Below are positions 1 through 8,419 of a DNA stretch of 64,000 bases, piece after piece (position 1 is the stretch's first letter; the number at the start of each line of letters is the position of its first letter). The notes under the pieces are model-generated. The model was not told the origin of the DNA, did no database searches, and worked only from the letters and a program-made list of their open reading frames with translations. The DNA comes from Streptomyces antnestii (GTDB lineage: Bacteria > Actinomycetota > Actinomycetes > Streptomycetales > Streptomycetaceae): NCBI RefSeq assembly GCF_004005495.1, contig NZ_RZYA01000014.1, positions 1-64,000 of the forward strand, in the 5' to 3' direction. The translations under genes were made by a program, and so were the position numbers.

Positions 1-319
1 CCGCCCGCGACCAGTCCAGCTGGTTCTTCGACCGCAGTTCCTTCAGCAGCACCGCGTGCAGTTGGTCCCACACGCCGGCCTCGTTCCACGCGGCCAGACG
101 CCGCCAGCAGGTCATGCCTGATCCGAAGCCCAACTCCTGTGGCAGGTACTCCCATTGGATGCCGGTGTGCAGCACGAACAGGATCCCGCACAAAGCTTGC
201 CGGTCCGGTACCCGCGGTCGGCCCTCGACCAGCTTCCGACCCGGCTTGGGCAGTAACGGCTCGATGAGCGACCACAGTTCGTCCGACACGATCCAGGGCC
301 GCGACTGACGTTTCCCCAT
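1..319 (-). pseudogene. IS5-family transposase, N-terminal part (runs off the window edge)
   Basis: The ATG at 319 opens a reading frame that starts MGKRQSRPWIVSDELW and continues through LLPKPGRKLVEGRPRVPDR, then HTGIQWEYLPQELGFGSG and CWRRLAAWNEAGVW. This is the usual N-terminal DUF4096/helix-turn-helix region of IS5-group transposases. About 106 codons are visible; the DDE domain lies outside the window, so integrity cannot be judged and 'pseudogene' is only a placeholder for a partial mobile gene. The IS outer end should lie near 340-380, next to the 3' end of the SUKH gene, so the element probably inserted there. Confidence 0.75.
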
Positions 320-380
320 GAACAGACCAACGACCCGACAAGCCAACAGTCACATGATCAACAGCTTTTGTTAGAGCCAG

Positions 381-1799
381 TTAGCCAGCAGGTCGCACGG
401 CGGGCCCGAGGTTGCCCTTGAGCACGGTGCGCACGATCTGCGGGCGGTCCCACAGCGCCAGGATCTCGTTGGCCAGGTCCACCGTCGGCAGCACGTCCTG
501 CTGACCGTGGACCGTGATGGAGGCGGCCGACAGACTGCGCGGCACCGCCCCGGCATCGAGCAGCACCCGCCACTCCTGCGGGCCGAGCCGAAGGAACTCG
601 AGATGGGCGAGCCGCGCTATCTCCAACGGGTCGGCGAGCGTACCGGGGTAGGCGCACAGCGTGCGCAGCCGCGGCAGCCCGACGGCGGGGGCGAGGCTGA
701 CCGGCGCGTCGTCCCACACCCCGATGGACAGCACCTCAAGGCCAGGATGGACGGCGGCCTCGATGCTCGGTATGCCGCGGATGTTGACGTGCGCCACGAC
801 CGGCGGGTACTCGCCGTGCCCGCCCCGCGGTGTGCTGTGAGGCCGGCCGAGCACCAGGCCGGTGAGGGAGTCCGCGACGATCTCCGCGCCGACATATCCC
901 TCGTGGCCGATCAGAATGATCTGCCCTTTGTGCCCGCGTGGGCCCGGCGTCAAATCGACCGCAAGACGGTCGCCCCCGCCGGTGTCCCCGAACACGATCC
1001 AGCCGGGCGAGCCGACCAGACCCTGCACGGCGGCGTCGGGCTCGGTGACGACCGCCTCCATGGCGCCGTGAGTCCAGGGGGAGGGACGTGACGCGGCGTC
1101 AGCGACGTAGAGGGAGTCCAGCGGAAAGAGCTCGCAGCCAACCGCCCTGTCGATCCGCTCCCCGGCGTCGTAATCCGTCTCCGAGCCCTGCTCCCACGTC
1201 GGCTGGGCGACTTGGTAGAGCGCCTTCAGCTCCTCGGGCAGTGCGACGCCGAGCCGCGCCTCCGTGGCGGCGATCTCCGCGTCCGTCGCTCCGACGGCGT
1301 CAGGCACCCGCTCGCGCACCGTGCATGCCAGCAGCACCGGATCCGCCGTCGGGGCCGGCACCGCGCCGGGCACCGGATCCGGCAGCCTGCGCCATGGCTC
1401 GGGTACCGCGCCATCGACCAGGACCAGCGCCCCCGGCTGAGCCGTGCCGATGCCGGACTCGACGGCGGGGCTCGGCCCCATCACGCGGAGCGTGGCCTGC
1501 CCAGTCGACTCGAACTTCACGGAGAAGGACACGTCGTCGATCCCGGCCGCCACCAGCGCGCCACGCACCCGCCCCACTGCGTCAAACTCCGCCTGCCGGT
1601 CCTCTGCCTGAACGGCTCGCCCAGGCCTGGGCCGCGACCGCTCCAGCGGCAGACTCCAACTGCCCCTGCCTATGCGCCCCGCCGCGCGTACGGCGGCATC
1701 GGAGCGCTGATCGGCGCCGTGGTCGCGTAGCAGCCGCAACACCGGTGCCCAGGTGGCGAAGTCGTGCAGCCCCGCAGAAGTGAGTCTCTGATCAGCCAT
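381..1799 (-). CDS. SUKH (SMI1/KNR4) family protein
   Basis: This 472-residue protein has a recognisable SUKH signature near residues 175-200 (TEARLGVALPEELKALYQ) followed by the WIVFGDTGGGDRLAVDL segment typical of SMI1/KNR4 folds. SUKH proteins often act as immunity proteins against secreted or contact-dependent toxins, or as regulatory scaffolds; no toxin gene is visible next to it. The N-terminal third is unrelated low-complexity sequence. The gene starts with ATG at 1799. Its stop lies about 60 bases from the transposase start, so the last residues may be contributed by IS DNA. Function is otherwise unknown. Confidence 0.7.
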   Translation of the reverse strand: MADQRLTSAGLHDFATWAPVLRLLRDHGADQRSDAAVRAAGRIGRGSWSLPLERSRPRPGRAVQAEDRQAEFDAVGRVRGALVAAGIDDVSFSVKFESTGQATLRVMGPSPAVESGIGTAQPGALVLVDGAVPEPWRRLPDPVPGAVPAPTADPVLLACTVRERVPDAVGATDAEIAATEARLGVALPEELKALYQVAQPTWEQGSETDYDAGERIDRAVGCELFPLDSLYVADAASRPSPWTHGAMEAVVTEPDAAVQGLVGSPGWIVFGDTGGGDRLAVDLTPGPRGHKGQIILIGHEGYVGAEIVADSLTGLVLGRPHSTPRGGHGEYPPVVAHVNIRGIPSIEAAVHPGLEVLSIGVWDDAPVSLAPAVGLPRLRTLCAYPGTLADPLEIARLAHLEFLRLGPQEWRVLLDAGAVPRSLSAASITVHGQQDVLPTVDLANEILALWDRPQIVRTVLKGNLGPAVRPAG

Positions 1800-2131
1800 G
1801 CAGTGACCCTAAGGACCGGCACTGACAACGTCGCCGCCAGGACGGTGCCGGGCTCTCGAACGCGTGCAACGCGCGTGCCGGTCATGAGCTGAAGCCCGGC
1901 CCATGCCGCTGCCCCGTCCTCCTCGGCTCGACCTTGCTCCGCTCAGGCGGGGCCCCAGTTGTACGCGCCGGACTCCGCGCGACTGCAAGCATGCACGGCC
2001 GTGACGGTGGGAGGTCGGCGATGAGTCAGGGCAAGAAGCCTTCCGGGTCAGGTGTCCCTCAGCGATCGGTTCGCGCGGCAGGAGGTAGCTTGCCCAAGAG
2101 TTGGAGCTGTTGATCCAAGGAGGCCCCGCCC
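1800..2131. other. Intergenic region between divergent genes
   Basis: This 332-base stretch separates the divergent SUKH and DUF1963 genes. It should hold both promoters, but I saw no convincing -35/-10 pair, repeat or RNA gene. A strong ribosome binding site, AAGGAGG at 2117-2123, serves the gene on the right. Confidence 0.4.
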
Positions 2132-2935
2132 GTGCCGCAGAGCTTTGCAGGTCCACCGTTCGACCTGGAAGACCTGATACCCGAGCTCGCAGTGCTCGGA
2201 CAGCGGACAACGCTGCTGCTGCCCAAGAACGGCTCGCCCGGTATCAGGGAGAGTTCTCTAGGTGGCCCTATTCTCTGGCCAGCTGACGAGCCGTGGCCCT
2301 CCTGCGGACAACCGGGACACTGGGCTTGGCCCAACGAGAAGAGCCCGGCCGGGACGGTCCCCATGGTGCCCGTCGTCCAGCTCTTCGCGCGAGACGTACC
2401 CGAACTGGCCTTCCCTGACGGCATGGACGTACTCCAACTGGTCTGGTGCCCCTTGATCCACCCTCTGGACCACGCGGCCGCCGCACTACCGAAGCTCTAC
2501 TGGCGGAGCGAAGCAGACGTGCTCGCCACCGAAGTACTCCGGAACAGCCCCGCCCCACAAGAAGGTGAGTACGAAGAAGACTTCATGCCTCAGCCGTGCG
2601 CAGTGTCCCCCACCACTGCGGTGGAATACCCGAACTGGGACCTGCCACCAGGACTTCGGCAGACCCTGCAACCCCGCATCGAGGAACTCGAACGACACTT
2701 CGATCTGGAGTACACGCGGTTCGCGGGTGCGCTACAAAGCAAGGTCGGCGTGTACCCGGCCTGGAACCAGCCGCCCGACTGGCCAGACTGCGAGCGCGGT
2801 CACCGCATGGAGCACTTGCTCAGCATCACCGCAGAAGAAGACCTGGATATGGATATTGGCGACATGGGAAGCATCTACATTTTCTTGTGCCGCCAGTGCT
2901 CCCACCTGCCCTACACGCACCGCTACGACTGCTAG
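2132..2935 (+). CDS. DUF1963 (YwqG-like) family protein
   Basis: The 267-residue product ends with the pattern typical of DUF1963/YwqG proteins: KVGVYPAWNQ, then CERGHRMEHLLSI, then DMGSIYIFLCRQC. YwqG-like proteins are cytosolic and of unknown biochemical role, and often occur near polymorphic-toxin or immunity loci, which would suit the neighbouring SUKH gene. The GTG start at 2132 was chosen because AAGGAGG lies 8 bases upstream. Two CxxC/CxxxH-like pairs in the last 60 residues might bind a metal, which is an inference. The frame is intact. Confidence 0.7.
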   Translation: MPQSFAGPPFDLEDLIPELAVLGQRTTLLLPKNGSPGIRESSLGGPILWPADEPWPSCGQPGHWAWPNEKSPAGTVPMVPVVQLFARDVPELAFPDGMDVLQLVWCPLIHPLDHAAAALPKLYWRSEADVLATEVLRNSPAPQEGEYEEDFMPQPCAVSPTTAVEYPNWDLPPGLRQTLQPRIEELERHFDLEYTRFAGALQSKVGVYPAWNQPPDWPDCERGHRMEHLLSITAEEDLDMDIGDMGSIYIFLCRQCSHLPYTHRYDC

Positions 2936-3008
2936 AGCGCAGCCCCAGCACCGACGAAACGCATGCCCATCCAGGACCACTGGGGCCATGCCTGCGGGCC
3001 AAAAACGC

Positions 3009-3675
3009 CTAGGGCCTGTCCGGCCGGTCTTGAAACTCCAGAAGAGCGGACGCTGGCCCCGCCGCCACAGCAGCCCGGTAACTCTCATCGACCAGGCGAA
3101 CGAACACACCGTCACGGCGATCACCAGCCTCCATGGTGCGGCGCCACCCCAGCCCTTCGCGTTCCCACTGCTCCCGCGCGATCTCCCCGCGGAAATGGCC
3201 GTCTAGCTTCACCGTGAGCTTCCCGACGGACAGATGGCCGATACGGAAGCGCTGCAACAGCTCTCCGAGAGCGAGAGACGTGATCAGATGCTGCTGATGC
3301 CGCTTCAAGGTCACCGGCGCAACGGGCGGAGACCATGCCTGGAGCAGATCCCGGTTGCTCAACGCGAGCACCGCGAGCTGGAGATGGCTGTCCCTGATGG
3401 CCTGCTCGTTACTCGTTACTCGTGCGCGTCTGCCTGACCTGGTAGAGAAGCGAGAGAGCTACACCGGCTAGAGCAATGGCCGAGAACACGACGGACACGG
3501 CCCCGTATGCCTGACTGATGTCACTGAGCTTCCCCCAGTCGATGTGCCCTGGAGCCAAGGCGGCCAGCACGAACGGCGTGGAAGCGATCAACCCCAGCAG
3601 TCCGAGTCCGAGCAAGCTGTACGCAGCGACCGTCCGCACTCGCTTGCGCTGCGCCCCGCCTCTTTCAGTTGTCAC
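3009..3675 (-). pseudogene. DUF6082 family membrane protein, split by a 7-bp duplication
   Basis: The 5' half (ATG at 3675) encodes a basic N-terminus and two hydrophobic helices, ending LLYQVRQTRTSNE at a TAA. The 3' half (3009 to about 3408) continues in another frame with QAIRDSHLQLAVLALSNRDLLQAW, GEIAREQWER and RLVDESYR, the conserved C-terminal pattern of Streptomyces DUF6082 proteins. Deleting one copy of the heptamer TTACTCG, repeated at 3409-3422, rejoins TRTSNE to QAIRDS exactly. DUF6082 proteins are membrane-anchored and of unknown function. The lesion could be a pseudogene, a slippage-based switch or an assembly error. Confidence 0.8.
3409..3422. repeat. Tandem heptamer (TTACTCG)x2 that causes a frameshift
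   Basis: Two perfect copies of TTACTCG lie head to tail, preceded by a partial third copy (CTCG). On the coding strand the extra copy introduces an in-frame TAA in the DUF6082 gene. One copy restores the full reading frame. Confidence 0.85.
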
Positions 3676-3807
3676 ATGCCCCCCTGAACACCGAATGCCA
3701 GTTCGCTGACCAGGATGAAGCTGGCGCTGGCGCCCGGCAAGGGGGACTCAACCCAGCGGCTCACCTGGCTCCCTGTAAGTCCGTCGCTGAGGTTTTCTCT
3801 ATGAAGA

Positions 3808-4644
3808 TCACTTCCAACGCTGCTTGAGAACGAGCGCGGCGCGGGCGATGTCGCCGATGCGGCGGGGCTGAGTGTGATGTGCTTGAGCGCGCGCCAGCGT
3901 TCCTTGAGCTCGGCGGCGGCAGGTTCACCCAGGGCTCGGATGTGTCTGATCAAGGCGTTCGTCATCCGGATGTCGATGTGGAGGGCTTGCTCGGATCGGC
4001 CCTTTGGGCGGCGGACGGGGATCCGTATGCCGATGCCCGCCCCGATGTATCCCTTGTCGGCCAGGGTCGGTAGGCCCTGGGCAGCAGCCTTGTGGAGGGC
4101 GGGCAGGACGTGGATCCGGGCTGCGGTGATGTCGGGCGTCGATCCGGGCTCAACCTCGGAGACCCACAGCGGGGTGCCGTCCGGCGCGGACAGGAACTGG
4201 ACGTTGCCGCCGAACGCCTCTCGTTTCTGGCTGAACCACAGGTCATTGCCGTTCTCACGCTCGCCCAAAACGCGGTCCGACTTGGACCAGGGTGCCGTCC
4301 AGGATTACGTGCGTCATTCCCTCCTCCTGGCAGCGCCTCAGGACGCCATGCAGGTCGGGGGCCTGGCCGGCGAGGACATCGATGCCCTCATGCAGGTAGC
4401 GGTAGCCGGTGGCCTGCGAGATCCCGGCGTCTCGTGCCAGGCAGTGCACACAGCCGCGCTCTCGGAACCAGCGCAACACCAACACGGCCTGCCGGAACGG
4501 CCCGAGCGCCCGCGAGCCGCGCGGAGTGCCGATTCGGCGGCGGTGCGCGGCCAGCAAACGGGCGAGGTAGTCCACGACCTGGTGGGGGACATCGAGCGTG
4601 GCAACATAGGTGACCAACGTGGGGCCTCTGGTGGTTACGGACAT
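3808..4644 (-). pseudogene. IS5-type (DDE_Tnp_4-like) transposase with two frameshifts
   Basis: The 5' part (ATG at 4644) has an HTH-like region (LARDAGISQATGYRYLHEG) and the first catalytic Asp (THVILDGTLVQ). After a shift near 4284 the frame continues with SDRVLGERENGNDLWFSQK, LSAPDGTPLWVSEVEPGST, DKGYIGAG and ELKERWRALKHITLSP. A second shift near 3868 is needed to reach the natural end, RIGDIARAALVLKQRWK and a TGA at 3808. Both lesions look like single-base indels: an extra G in CAAGTCG and a lost C in CCCCGCC. The protein is therefore non-functional unless programmed frameshifting occurs, which I consider unlikely with two sites. Confidence 0.75.
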
Positions 4645-4720
4645 GATCTTGTGGTGAGACCGGTCCTACCAGGGGCTTCGCGGCAGTTCTGACTCAGGTG
4701 CGCCACGACGGGGGCCAACA

Positions 4721-5266
4721 GTGCGGGAGCTCAGTTCCGCGGTCGTGCTCGTGACGGGCGTCATGGCGTCCGGGAAGTCCACCATCGCCCAGCTGCTGGC
4801 CGAGCGGCTCCCACGCTCAGTGCACCTGCGCGGCGACGGCTTCCGGCGGATGATCGTGTCCGGTCGCGCGGAGTTCACGCCCCAGCCGACCGCCGAGGCC
4901 AGGGATCAGCTGCAACTGCGGTACCAGGCATCCGCTGCGGTCGCAGACCTGTACGCGCAGGCGGGATGGACCGTCGTCGTTCAAGACGTCGTTCTCGGCG
5001 AGTATCTGGACGCCTACCTCCACGCCGTGACGACAAGGCCCCTGTATGTGGTCGTCCTTGCCCCTGGCCCCGAAGTAGTCACAACGCGTGAGGCCGGCCG
5101 GCACAAGAACGGCTACGGCGGCCCCTGGACGGTCGACATCCTCGACGACGCACTGCACCGGGACACCCCACGCCGCGGGCTCTGGCTGGACACGTCGAAC
5201 CAGACACCCGACCAAACCGTGGATCAGATCCTCGCCGACCTCGCCACGGCTCGCATCGTCGGCTGA
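4721..5266 (+). CDS. AAA-type P-loop kinase (zeta-toxin/chloramphenicol-phosphotransferase-like)
   Basis: This 181-residue protein has a clear Walker A, GVMASGKST, at residues 13-21, an Asp in the LRGDGFRR segment shortly after it, and a conserved HKNGYGGPWTVDILDDALH region. The size and layout match small ATP/GTP-dependent kinases of the zeta-toxin, chloramphenicol 3-O-phosphotransferase or gluconate-kinase-like group; the substrate cannot be read from sequence. The GTG at 4721 is the most upstream start compatible with the domain. It is transcribed divergently from the broken transposase and lies inside the inverted-repeat-bounded unit, so it may be an IS passenger. Confidence 0.7.
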   Translation: MRELSSAVVLVTGVMASGKSTIAQLLAERLPRSVHLRGDGFRRMIVSGRAEFTPQPTAEARDQLQLRYQASAAVADLYAQAGWTVVVQDVVLGEYLDAYLHAVTTRPLYVVVLAPGPEVVTTREAGRHKNGYGGPWTVDILDDALHRDTPRRGLWLDTSNQTPDQTVDQILADLATARIVG

Positions 5267-5459
5267 AAGCCGTCCATCACAAGGTCGCTGAGAAAACCTC
5301 ACTGACCAGCAGGAATGGGCAACGCTGTTCCCATTCTGCATCGCTCCGACCACCCGCACCACGCCGTGTTGGAGGAGCACACGTGATCGACCGGACAAGA
5401 CCTGACTCCTCAAGCTCTTTGATGCTGAGAGCTGTTACTGGTTTCTCTCCCTCATCAAG

Positions 5460-5499
5460 GCCCGCGCACGGCGCGGGCGCGCGCCGCCTTTGCGGCGCG
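5460..5499. repeat. Two adjacent GC-rich hairpins
   Basis: GCCCGCG/CGCGGGC (5460-5478, 7-bp stem) is followed by CGCGCCGC-CTTT-GCGGCGCG (5480-5499, 8-bp perfect stem). They lie downstream of the kinase gene and may terminate its transcript, although no T-run follows. Confidence 0.5.
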
Positions 5500-5675
5500 G
5501 CCTGCCTTCTGTCTGCGCCCCGGCTGGCCGCGCCCGGCGGCACGCTGCGTGCAAGCGGGCGGAGGTGAGAAGCGTCATCCGCGGGCCAAAGATGTGCCTC
5601 CGGCGGGGGCGCTCAGACTCTGGGATGGCGGGGGCGCCGTTCGCGAGTGCCGGCCGGTTCGTGGTGAGCGTGGTG

Positions 5676-5827
5676 GGCTCCCATCCCGTCCACCGTCGAC
5701 CCAGGCAAAGCCGAGCAGACGCGGCCCATGGCGTCCAGGTCGTTCGTACAGTAGCGCGCTCCACCTGGACGCCATGAACCACGCCCGCTCCACGGTGTGT
5801 GGGTCGACGGCGGACGGGATGGGAGCC
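5676..5827. repeat. 152-bp imperfect palindrome
   Basis: Outer arms 5676-5703 and 5800-5827 are complementary at 27 of 28 positions, and inner arms 5727-5740 and 5763-5776 at 14 of 14. Both pairs share the same centre (5751.5), with about half the positions between them also pairing. The stretch 5301-5911 holds no gene I can support. Candidates are a MITE, a structured RNA or a bidirectional terminator. Confidence 0.8.
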
Positions 5828-5911
5828 GGGGCGAGTGGTGGGTATCTGACGGTGGTGAAGGTGCGGCTCAAAGGACGGGCACACGAGCCAGCCCTCGAAG
5901 ACTTCGCCGGA

Positions 5912-6394
5912 CTAAGACCATCGCTTGGTGATCGTCGCTGGAGACTCCGGGGCTGCCCACACCTGGATACGGATCTTCTCGGTGGTCTCGGGGCTCTCGT
6001 CGGAGTCGACGTCGGCCTGAGCTGCCCGAGCCAAATTGCTCCGGGACGCGCGGACGCGGTTCCAGCCTGACGCGACCTCGAACGTAGCCGCATCGGGGGC
6101 GTAATCCGTGCAGCCCAGGACCATCAGGCGACCCGCCGACACATCGAGGCTGACCTCAACAACGTGATCGAATTCCGAGCTGTCATCACTCGGTTCCTGA
6201 GGCAGGACGACCACAGTGACGGATACGTTGACATTGACCACCGTGCCGATACCCAGCGCATCCTGTGCAACCGCGAGGTGATCGACAACGGCCTGGTCCG
6301 TCCACGCGTCGCTTAGGTCACCGTCTGAGTCCGCATCGGATACGTGTATCTGAAAGTAGTCGGCGAAGAGAGTGAGCTCCGTCGTTGTCGTCAT
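5912..6394 (-). CDS. Conserved hypothetical protein (Streptomyces beta-rich family)
   Basis: A 160-residue acidic soluble protein starting MTTTTELTLFADYFQIHV. It contains WTDQAVVDHLAVA, GTVVNVNVSVTVVVL, FDHVVEVSLDVSAGRLMVLGCTDY (in pieces) and a C-terminal RIQVWAAPES. I recognise this as a recurring actinobacterial family without an assigned function; alternating hydrophobic residues suggest an all-beta fold. There is no signal peptide or membrane segment. It stands alone, downstream of the palindrome. No function is proposed. Confidence 0.65.
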   Translation of the reverse strand: MTTTTELTLFADYFQIHVSDADSDGDLSDAWTDQAVVDHLAVAQDALGIGTVVNVNVSVTVVVLPQEPSDDSSEFDHVVEVSLDVSAGRLMVLGCTDYAPDAATFEVASGWNRVRASRSNLARAAQADVDSDESPETTEKIRIQVWAAPESPATITKRWS

Positions 6395-6638
6395 GGCGGC
6401 AGAGTGCCATGCAGCACTGACAGCCGAAGATGCGAATGGCCGCCCACGCTACGGATCAGACGGCGCCCGTACCACAGCCGTGCCAGATCGAGCGGGGAAC
6501 CACGGGGAACAACGAGAGGCAGCAGGCATTGCTAAGTAGATCAGCGCAAGGCGAGAACCCCCAGGTCAGCCGCCGCATCGGCCAACCACGCTCCTAAAGC
6601 GGTACTCACGCGTGACGCGAGGCCAGGGCCGGTACGCC

Positions 6639-7121
6639 CTACCCTCCGATCCCGAACGACAGCCCCCTGTGATCACCGCCGAGTGAACTTCGTATGGCGT
6701 TGACCAGCCTCACTTGCGCCACGGCGGGTTCCTGCCGCGCCGCTTCGAACTCCTCCGGACTGAGAGGGTTGTGAAGTGGGGTGCGCTCCCCTCGTTCCAC
6801 CTGGTCCAGGAAGGAGTTGATGGCGCGGCCAAAATTGTCGATCTCTGTGGCGACTTCTGTGGGGGCGACCAGGCTTACGCGCATCAAAGCCGCGCTCCAC
6901 TCACCCCAGTCGTATTCCCAGCCCCGGCGATCACCGTGGGCTCGCCTGAGTTCCATCGTGAACTTGGCGTAGTGGCTGAAAATTTCCTGATGCGCAGCGA
7001 GCTGCTGATCGCGTATCCACTGCTGATCCTGGGCACGGCGCGTGACGACCCCGCCAACCAGCACACCCACGGTGGCGAGCAGGGCACCAGCGACCGTCGT
7101 CACCAAACTCTCCAGCACCAC
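6639..7121 (-). CDS. Hypothetical protein with N-terminal membrane anchor
   Basis: The 160-residue product starts MVLESLVTTVAGALLATVGV, a single hydrophobic helix ending in VVTRRAQ, followed by a soluble, mostly helical domain (WIRDQQLAAHQEIFSHYAKF; ATEIDNFGRAINSFLDQVER). This layout, one anchor followed by a cytoplasmic helical domain, is common in small Streptomyces hypotheticals. No family name can be given. Start and stop are clean and codon use is typical. Confidence 0.6.
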   Translation of the reverse strand: MVLESLVTTVAGALLATVGVLVGGVVTRRAQDQQWIRDQQLAAHQEIFSHYAKFTMELRRAHGDRRGWEYDWGEWSAALMRVSLVAPTEVATEIDNFGRAINSFLDQVERGERTPLHNPLSPEEFEAARQEPAVAQVRLVNAIRSSLGGDHRGLSFGIGG

Positions 7122-7200
7122 GCCCCCCTAAGCTCCGATGTCCTGTCGATCGGGAGAACGATGCTACTGATCACAGACCAGCAGCGGGGGTGCCCATGCA

Positions 7201-7232
7201 GGAGGCCCCTCGGTGATCACCGAGGGGCCTCC
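7201..7232. terminator. 32-bp perfect palindrome, probable terminator
   Basis: GGAGGCCCCTCGGTGA followed directly by its exact complement forms a 16-bp arm with no loop base outside the stem. It lies upstream of the membrane-anchored gene's start and before the short peptide reading frame at 7376. It could be a terminator, or an operator because a loopless palindrome is also ideal for a dimeric regulator. Confidence 0.55.
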
Positions 7233-7375
7233 GGTACGGCGTTGAATCGTCACACGTCAGAGCGCTTCTTTGTTCTCCTTGAGCGCCTCGCCAAACTTAT
7301 GTACTGGAGGCAAGACACTCCAGGGGGAGTTGCTCCACTCAGCACGCTGCCGTGCCCGATCGAGGTGGGAACAGC

Positions 7376-7522
7376 ATGAACCTGCGGACAGGACGCAACA
7401 CAACGGCCCCTGATCGACTTACGACGGGTGTGCAGCAGCTGCACAGCCAGGTTGGCGTGTTCCTCGCCTACGCCTGGTACCAGGACGCCGAGCGACGCAC
7501 CCGGGCCGGGGCGCCCCACTAG
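7376..7522 (+). CDS. Possible 48-residue peptide
   Basis: ATG at 7376 is preceded by CGAGGTGGGA with sensible spacing. The peptide ends QQLHSQVGVFLAYAWYQDAERR, split here as QQLHSQVGVFLAY and AWYQDAERR, followed by TRAGAPH and a TAG. The amphipathic helix-like centre looks more protein-like than random. No homologue is recognised and the reading frame may be accidental. Confidence 0.3.
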   Translation: MNLRTGRNTTAPDRLTTGVQQLHSQVGVFLAYAWYQDAERRTRAGAPH

Positions 7523-7640
7523 GAGGAACACGACCAAACCCGGGCACGACCATTGCTGTCAACGGCCATTAGTCGGAGTGCAACGGCACTGCCTCAGGGC
7601 AGCGCGCCCTGGTGCGTTGCTTCGCGGGCGAGGTCCCTCT

Positions 7641-8411
7641 TTACTGCACGTCGACGAAGTCGCCCGTGGCCTTGGCGGCGGGCGTGGTGCTCGTGCCTGT
7701 GAAGTAGTAGCGCCAGTAGCCGTCGGTGGAGGCGGTGACCGTGGCCTTCACATTGCCGCTGCCGTCCGTGTTCACCGTCTTGACGGTGCTGTACGTGCTG
7801 CTGCCGGCCTTGCGGAACTGCAGCTTGACCGGCTGCCCGGTGTACCCGTGATACAGGTGGTCCTCCCAGTTCGCCCTGGTCAGCTTGCCCGTGACGGTGA
7901 TCGTCCGGCCCTTGGCAACCGGCTCCGGCGAGGCGTTGACCGTGAGCTTGGAGTAGCGCTGCACATGGAAGGTGCCGAGATTCGTGAGCTTCGCCGATTC
8001 GCCGTCCTGGGCCTTCGCGTACGCGCCGAAGTGCCAGGTGCCTGCAAAGGCGTTGTAGTTCAGGTCGTACTCGGGGACGACGGTGTACGTCGAGGTGCAG
8101 GTGACCGTGGTCCCCGACGTGCACGTGGTTTCGCTGGGCGAGTCCTGGGTCCAGAAGACGTCGGGGTCGCTCCAGGTGCCGTGGTACAGGTACGTCTGCC
8201 CGGAGGCTATGCCGGCCGGGTCTGAGGCTGTGAACGTGACCTTGAAGGTGACCTTGTTCGTCGTGCCGACGGCGACGTCCTTGCCGCTGTTCACCACCAC
8301 GTTCGAAACCTTCGTGTCGCCCACGACCGTGTCCGCGTGAGCGGCCGGAACGGTGAGGGCTATTAGTGCCAGCGCGCCGGACGAAGCGGCACCGATGGCG
8401 AGTCTGCGCAT
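7641..8411 (-). CDS. Secreted protein with Ig-like domains (DUF5707-like)
   Basis: The 256-residue precursor has a classic Sec signal (MRRLAIGAASSGALALIAL...AHA, cleavage after about residue 26). The mature part is rich in Thr, Val and Tyr and reads as two Ig-like beta-sandwiches: residues about 27-150 with two Cys (TTCTSGTTVTCTST) and residues about 150-256 with GRTITVTGKLTRANWED and DGSGNVKATVTASTDGYWRYY. Such exported proteins are common in Streptomyces and of unknown role. It starts a few bases downstream of the decayed relaxase end and is transcribed in the same direction. Confidence 0.7.
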   Translation of the reverse strand: MRRLAIGAASSGALALIALTVPAAHADTVVGDTKVSNVVVNSGKDVAVGTTNKVTFKVTFTASDPAGIASGQTYLYHGTWSDPDVFWTQDSPSETTCTSGTTVTCTSTYTVVPEYDLNYNAFAGTWHFGAYAKAQDGESAKLTNLGTFHVQRYSKLTVNASPEPVAKGRTITVTGKLTRANWEDHLYHGYTGQPVKLQFRKAGSSTYSTVKTVNTDGSGNVKATVTASTDGYWRYYFTGTSTTPAAKATGDFVDVQ

Positions 8412-8419
8412 GAGTTCCC

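Larger units (their letters stand above)
3790..5300. mobile_element. Possible IS-like unit with a kinase passenger, bounded by 11-bp inverted repeats
   Basis: GAGGTTTTCTC at 3790-3800 and its exact complement GAGAAAACCTC at 5290-5300 enclose a broken IS5-type transposase gene and, in the opposite orientation, an intact P-loop kinase gene. Each repeat lies within 40 bases of a gene end. If these are the terminal repeats, the element is about 1.5 kb and carries a non-transposase gene. Target-site duplications were not clearly visible, so the boundaries are provisional. Confidence 0.45.

Noticed and set aside
5460..5580. Cluster of GC-rich hairpins reminiscent of Streptomyces chromosome ends
   Set aside because: Only two or three short stems with no recognisable telomeric order; more likely terminator-type structures.
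5435..6093. Minus-strand frames of 149 and 172 codons between kinase and hypothetical gene
   Set aside because: Arg/Pro-rich composition, overlap with the 152-bp palindrome and with each other, no convincing ribosome binding site.
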